This document shows, one piece after another, positions 59,887 to 64,000 of a stretch of DNA of 64,000 nt. The stretch is taken from contig JBBDYH010000064.1 of NCBI GenBank assembly GCA_040901795.1, positions 62,001-126,000 of the forward strand. Reading direction: 5' to 3'. A program made the position numbers and the translations under genes. How positions within the stretch are numbered: position 1 is the first letter of the stretch; each line of letters opens with the position of its first letter. The DNA comes from JBBDYH01 sp040901795. GTDB lineage: Bacteria > Planctomycetota > Planctomycetia > Pirellulales > JALHPA01. The notes beneath the pieces were generated by a model. That model was not told the origin of the DNA. It ran no database searches and saw nothing but the letters and a program-made list of their open reading frames with translations.

Positions 59887-61903
59887 TGACCCGCCGCCGG
59901 CCGAATAGTCCGGCCGTTAAGCCGCCCAACGCAATCAGCAGCCAGCTTGCCGGCTCCGGGACTGGTGCTGTCCCTGCCGTCGCTGCTACGGGTGCAGCCA
60001 GCGGCAGCGCGCCCGGATTGTAGAACACGCCCAACAGCGTCACGTCGTCGTCATCGACAAAGCCGTTGTAGTCAAAATCCCCCAACGCCCAGTGCGGTTG
60101 TGGGACGCCGGGCGCATACGTCGCGCCGACGATTGTCACATCGTCGTCGTTCACCACGCCATCCAGGTTGGCGTCCCCTGTGCGCGTGTAGGCCATGAGC
60201 ACGGACGTGTCGTCCACCGGCTGGCCGCGAAACGTCGTGTACGGACCCAAGGGTAACGCAGAGTTCTCGGCATAGCCGACTGACCGCGACTGGGGCTCAG
60301 CCGCGGCGGCGCTGCTCGTAATGCCCAGGCCGGTCCAAGTCGCGCTCAAACCAGCCGACCCGCGCCCGGCCAGAATCTGCTGACGAACCGTAGCGACCGG
60401 GCTTGTCCCGGTATAGTCAATCGCCGCCGCATTGTTCACCAGATCGAACTTTGCAGTCGGCGTCGCTCCACCCGCAATTGAAAGCGCGCCAACCACCGAC
60501 GTGCCGGCGTTTGTTCCATTGGCCGCAACCGCCACCGTTCCTTCGTTCACCGCCAACCCGGCGGCGCGTAGGTTGTTCACCGTCAACGTGCCCGCGCCCG
60601 CCTTGGTCACGTTCACCCCGCTGGTGGCCATTGCGGTGATCGAAAGATTGCTCGCCGCCGGCGCAACGTTGACCACCGTGTTGTCGGCCAGGGTTAAGGG
60701 CGCGCCAATTGTATGGCTACCGCTCACGACGTTGATCTCAGCATCGCCGGTTGTGGTTTCAAGCGTGAGCGGGTTCGACCCGCCGATGGTGTAGGCCTTA
60801 GTGTTGTCGAAGTCGATCCGCGCAACTGTGACCGGCGTATTGACCGTCACCACGCGCGGTGCCGTGATAACGGAGCCAAACTTCGCCTGAGCGAAAGTGC
60901 CATTTGGGATACCGCCGGTCCAATTCGCCGCCGCTGACCAGTTGCCGTTGGAGTCGATTTTCCAGCCTTGCGGCAAAGAAGTTTCAACATCTGCGAAAAG
61001 CATCCCGCCGGGCTCAACCAATCCTCCACTTCCACGAGTGATAAACGAATCGATGAATTGGCCCGTTTGTCCGTTAAATCGAAGCACTGCACCACTCGGT
61101 GCAGGCTGACCTTCAGTTCTACTGTTGACGTACAGATTTCCGTCGGGTCCAAAGGCAACAACTTGGGGCACATGGAGCCCTGCTGTTCCTGGCTCAACGA
61201 AAACACCTAAGAATTCACCGGTCTTGCCGTCATACCGAAGCACGCTGTCAGTGAATGCACTGGCGACGTAAAGGTTTCCATCCGGACCAAAGTCAAAGCC
61301 GATTGGCCCGTGGAGTCCCCCGCTTCGCGCCGGAACAAAGTTATCAATACGCACACCGGTAGTGCCGTTGAAGCGGACAATCCGGTCATCGCCGGCGCTG
61401 GCTACGTAGAGGTTTCCATCAGCTCCAAAGACAACGGTCTTGGGAAGCGACAAGTCCGCCGCAAATATTCGGTCGAATCCGGCGGTAGTGTAGCGGGACA
61501 CGATGCCGGCATTCGTTGTGACGTACAGGAGCCCGTCCGGGCCAAAGATTAGGCCGCTCGGAATGCCATAGCCGTCTGCCAAGCTCTCGGCAAACGTATC
61601 CACGAATGCACCGGTTGACAAATTGAACCGCTGTATGGTTCCGAGGTGGCTCGCCACATACAAGAGTGAGTCAGGGCCGATCGCAAGGCCATTTGGTGGT
61701 CCAAGGGTGTCACTCGACAACAATGCACCCAAATAGTCGCCTGTGGTGGCGTCATACTTTAAAACGTTTCCCACCATACTGGCCGTGTCTCGATTCGTTA
61801 CCAGCAGGACGTTCGCAACACATGGGAAAGAGGAGGCAATCAGAACTGCGACCGTGGCAACGATGGCAAGCACCGTGCGTTTGAAGCCAGGAGGTGTGAC
61901 CAT
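59873..61903 (-). CDS. PEP-CTERM surface protein with NHL propeller
   Basis: 676 residues from ATG 61903. Signal peptide, then an NHL/SMP-30-like propeller (NGLAIGPDSLLYVASHLG, VVFGADGNLYVASAGDDR, FGPDGNLYVASAFTDS), the shared solenoid cassette (GSHTIGAPLTLADNTVVN), dockerin-like calcium loops (GDANLDGVVNDDDVTI) and PEP-CTERM (VPEPASWLLIALGGLTAGLF, RRR). It has the full C-terminal half that the paralogue at 46.7 kb lost. Confidence 0.92.
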   Translation of the reverse strand: MVTPPGFKRTVLAIVATVAVLIASSFPCVANVLLVTNRDTASMVGNVLKYDATTGDYLGALLSSDTLGPPNGLAIGPDSLLYVASHLGTIQRFNLSTGAFVDTFAESLADGYGIPSGLIFGPDGLLYVTTNAGIVSRYTTAGFDRIFAADLSLPKTVVFGADGNLYVASAGDDRIVRFNGTTGVRIDNFVPARSGGLHGPIGFDFGPDGNLYVASAFTDSVLRYDGKTGEFLGVFVEPGTAGLHVPQVVAFGPDGNLYVNSRTEGQPAPSGAVLRFNGQTGQFIDSFITRGSGGLVEPGGMLFADVETSLPQGWKIDSNGNWSAAANWTGGIPNGTFAQAKFGSVITAPRVVTVNTPVTVARIDFDNTKAYTIGGSNPLTLETTTGDAEINVVSGSHTIGAPLTLADNTVVNVAPAASNLSITAMATSGVNVTKAGAGTLTVNNLRAAGLAVNEGTVAVAANGTNAGTSVVGALSIAGGATPTAKFDLVNNAAAIDYTGTSPVATVRQQILAGRGSAGLSATWTGLGITSSAAAAEPQSRSVGYAENSALPLGPYTTFRGQPVDDTSVLMAYTRTGDANLDGVVNDDDVTIVGATYAPGVPQPHWALGDFDYNGFVDDDDVTLLGVFYNPGALPLAAPVAATAGTAPVPEPASWLLIALGGLTAGLFGRRRVNATV

Positions 61904-62034
61904 AGCTGGCACCTAGGACAAGACTCAAGGGGCATAGGAGAGCTCCGCCAGACTAGTCGCGAGAATTGCACGTGTCAAACTTTTTTGCGGCGCTGCCTCA
62001 CCCGAACGAACCACGGCAAAATGTTCGACTGCCG

Positions 62035-62140
62035 CCGGGGCTGAAGGCCCCGCACTCGATAGCCCAGGGCTGGGGGCCCCCCCCCGCCCTGGGTTACCGG
62101 CCAGTCAAGTTCATTTCAAGGCCCAACGGGCCGCAACTCG
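62035..62140. repeat. REP-type palindromic repeats next to transposase remnant
   Basis: GGGGCTGAAGGCCCC, CCCAGGGCTGGG / CCCTGGG, and GGCCCAACGGGCC. Adjacent to the 3' end of the RAYT-like gene; similar pieces at 58.2-58.3 kb. Confidence 0.7.
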
Positions 62141-62141
62141 A

Positions 62142-62520
62142 TCAATCCCAGACGTATCGTTCGTCATACGCAATCTGATGCCGCTCGAGGAGCAGACGAA
62201 ACTCTTCCTGAAACGTCCGAACGCGATGATGGTCCTCTTGCGTTTCGATATAATGTTTGACTTGTTCCGCATTCGACTGACTGACCGAAAACGCGCCGTA
62301 CCCGTTCTGCCAATGGAAGTCGCGCAACTCCGGTCCGTCCTCCTTGATCTGTGCGGACGAACTGGTCTTTAGTTCCTCCACGAGCTTGGCGACCGTCATT
62401 GTGCGGTGCAAGTTACACAATATGTGGACATGGTCTTCGACAACGCCAACGATGAGCGACGGACAGTCGACGTTTTGAAGCGTCCCAATCAGGTAGCCCG
62501 GATTGGGACGAGATGGAACT
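62142..62520 (-). pseudogene. Y1 (IS200/RAYT-like) transposase remnant
   Basis: C-terminal two-thirds: DHVHILCNLHRTM (HUH motif), VAKLVEELKTSSS, FHWQNGYGAFSVSQSN, then YIETQEDHH and ERYVWD. The N-terminus (VFSTKNR region) is gone; upstream bases no longer match. Adjacent REP palindromes support a former REPtron. Confidence 0.8.
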
Positions 62521-62548
62521 GGAGATCGTTCAAGGGGCCGTCGAATAA

Positions 62549-62698
62549 ATGAGCGTGCCTTCCGTTCCCGCGCTATTGGATACGGCCGTTCCCATGTACG
62601 CCACCGGCATGCCGCATCCCTACCGAGATGCCTGCCAGGGGGTGATGACTGACATCGCCAACGTGATCGATGCGGAGCGAACCCAAGAGATGCTATAA
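62549..62698 (+). pseudogene. PIN-domain (VapC-like) toxin remnant
   Basis: 49 residues: VPALLDTAVPMYATGMPHPY, MTDIANVIDAE, like the PIN start with its first Asp; the rest is missing. Just upstream, WDEMELEIVQGAVE and a stop could be the tail of an antitoxin. Confidence 0.5.
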
Positions 62699-63097
62699 CC
62701 GGCCTTGCTCAACTAGCTCGCCTCGCAGGCGGACAAGCCGGGGCGCGTTCATATTCAGAAGTCGAGCTGTAGCTCGGCCCGTTGGCGTGAGACCGACAAC
62801 CATGCCCGCCTCGATCGTGAAATGATCACCCCAAGTATCGCGCCTAGGACTGAACAAATCGGCGTGCTGCTTCGTCTCTGGGTCAATGCTGACCAAGTTC
62901 GGGCCTTTGTGGAAGTTGCACTCGCTACAGGCCCAAGCGAGCGACTCCGGCTCGTCCGAAACTTCGTCCAGGTGCTGTTTGGCGATGATATGGTCGACGT
63001 GAAAAACGAGGTAGGGGAGGGCGCGCTCAGGAAAACGACAGTATTCGCAACGGAGGCCCGCCCTTTGTCGGACTAATTGGCGGGTGCTTGCGTCCAT
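62693..63097 (-). CDS. HNH endonuclease
   Basis: 134 residues. CEYCRFPE, then HVDHIIAKQH, and CSECNFHKG: a Zn-ribbon HNH nuclease with conserved His/Asn. ATG 63097 follows three bases after the stop of the small upstream gene, so they form a two-gene unit. Confidence 0.88.
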   Translation of the reverse strand: MDASTRQLVRQRAGLRCEYCRFPERALPYLVFHVDHIIAKQHLDEVSDEPESLAWACSECNFHKGPNLVSIDPETKQHADLFSPRRDTWGDHFTIEAGMVVGLTPTGRATARLLNMNAPRLVRLRGELVEQGRL

Positions 63098-63100
63098 GCG

Positions 63101-63352
63101 TTAATCGTTCACGCGGTAAAGTCGCCGCGCTTTGACTTGCATGAGGCTAATCAGCTCCGCATCGTCAAGATACGCCCGATATTCGCTGTCTTCGTTCGGG
63201 GTGAGGCGGCCGAGATTTGCCTTCCTACCCAGTTCTTCGACTCGCTGGCGAAGTTCGTCGGTAATCGTCCAGTTGATGAGCTTTTGCGCCGCCTGAGGCG
63301 TGAGCCAACCGGTATCGGGATTCAGGAGCTCGTCTAAAGCGCTGGTTGCCAT
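63101..63352 (-). CDS. Small helical partner of the HNH endonuclease
   Basis: 83 residues, no known domain (TPQAAQKLINWTITDELRQR, NEDSEYRAYLDDAELISLMQ). Directly upstream of HNH; possibly a regulator or antitoxin-like partner. Confidence 0.7.
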   Translation of the reverse strand: MATSALDELLNPDTGWLTPQAAQKLINWTITDELRQRVEELGRKANLGRLTPNEDSEYRAYLDDAELISLMQVKARRLYRVND

Positions 63353-63616
63353 TTCAAAATTATAGCAGGTATTGTCGGCCGGTTACACAGGGCAATCAGC
63401 AGTGGCGTTGCTCACAAGGCCCTAATCATGGATGGCTCAGTCGCGCCGAGGTGCAGGGCCAGAAGCTTTGCGTTGAGCGACGAACCTCCCTCCGCTTTCC
63501 TACTCTTACGCCAGTAGAGTATTCTTGAGGGAGCGGCAATTGCGCCACCAATTGATCCACTCCTCTGCGACTCGTTGAGTCGCAGCTACTGACCACCGAC
63601 AACTGACCACTGTTTC

Positions 63617-64000
63617 ATGCGCACCGACAACCCACGCGACGACGTCCGCCCGTTTCAAGTCGAGGTCGCCGACCGTGTCAAGCGGCTCCCGCCCTACCTC
63701 TTCGCCCGCATCAACGCCGTCAAATACGACAAGCGGCGCGCGGGCGACGACGTGATTGACCTGGGCATGGGCAACCCATCCGACGCGCCCGAGGACCAGG
63801 TTGTCGAAAAGCTCGTCGAGGCCGCGCGCGACCCCAAGAACCACGGCTACAGCAAGGCCCTCGGCATCCCCAACCTCCGCCGCGAGGCCGCCGCCAAGTA
63901 CTTTAAGAAGTACGGAGTCCGCCTCGATCCCGAGAGCGAAACGATCGTCTGCCTGGGCAGCAAAGAGGGCTTCAGCCATATGTGCCTGGCCCTCATCGGC
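63617..64000 (+). CDS. Class I/II aminotransferase (5' part)
   Basis: 128 codons to the window edge: MRTDNPRDDVRPFQVEV, RLPPYLFARINAVKYDKRRA, VIDLGMGNPSDAPE, KNHGYSKALGIPNLRREAA, CLGSKEGFSHMCLA. Matches LL-diaminopimelate aminotransferase / AlaC-type PLP enzymes; the PLP lysine is beyond the window. Confidence 0.88.
   Translation, partial: MRTDNPRDDVRPFQVEVADRVKRLPPYLFARINAVKYDKRRAGDDVIDLGMGNPSDAPEDQVVEKLVEAARDPKNHGYSKALGIPNLRREAAAKYFKKYGVRLDPESETIVCLGSKEGFSHMCLALIG

Noticed and set aside
63506..63979. Minus-strand ORF of 157 residues at the right end
   Set aside because: It is the shadow of the aminotransferase on the other strand.
1..64000. CRISPR arrays and tRNA or rRNA genes
   Set aside because: No regularly spaced repeats with unique spacers and no clover-leaf or rRNA sequence was seen.

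Overview
The window looks like a chromosome segment from a planctomycete (Planctomycetota, probably the Pirellulales side). The reasons are: PEP-CTERM proteins with dockerin-like repeats; an exported RTX/cadherin-like protein with an ERR-type N-terminal leader; two ECF sigma factor / Ser-Thr kinase pairs; GroEL duplication; high GC; and many palindromic intergenic repeats. The taxonomic call is inference; no rRNA or other marker gene is present.

Region 1 (1-29 kb) is mostly housekeeping: the 5' part of purL, tyrA, a type II secretion F-like protein, a complete ribose-type ABC importer (binding protein, permease, double ATPase), a ThiF/MoeB-like E1 enzyme, groEL1-groES-groEL2, dnaJ-grpE-fmdB-yacG, rsfS, an FHA protein, a FixL/FixJ-like pair, hemW, an RNase Z-like hydrolase, rpiB, a fused Sua5/arginine-phosphatase-like protein, an NHL lipoprotein and a lipoprotein cyclophilin.

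Region 2 (29-51.6 kb, almost all on the minus strand) is an accessory island of cell-surface proteins. It holds PEP-CTERM/dockerin proteins, two giant RTX/cadherin-like proteins, a truncated multicopper oxidase and a di-haem cytochrome c peroxidase, together with two ECF sigma / Ser-Thr kinase modules (one kinase with 14 WD40 repeats, one with TPRs). Three copies of a ~110-125 nt element with paired arms, including compensatory changes, lie upstream of surface-protein genes and are proposed as a structured 5' UTR RNA. Several genes are visibly chimeric or truncated, which points to active recombination between surface-protein genes. The cytochrome peroxidase unit sits between an ECF gene and its kinase and is bracketed by a ~55 bp direct repeat.

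Region 3 (51.6-64 kb) holds a probable arginine-to-proline route as two genes (arginine dihydrolase-like plus LOR/SDH ornithine cyclodeaminase-like) separated by a spacer with a 19-G homopolymer. It also holds a low-complexity protein, an ABC binding-protein/permease pair without an ATPase, a MNT/HEPN toxin-antitoxin pair, a third PEP-CTERM paralogue with an NHL propeller, remnants of a Y1 transposase, a PIN toxin and a SUMF protein, an HNH endonuclease with a small partner, and the start of an aminotransferase.

The most unusual single gene is the binding protein at 55.8 kb. Its two lobes are in the reverse order (C-lobe first, N-lobe second) behind an intact lipoprotein signal, that is, it appears naturally circularly permuted.
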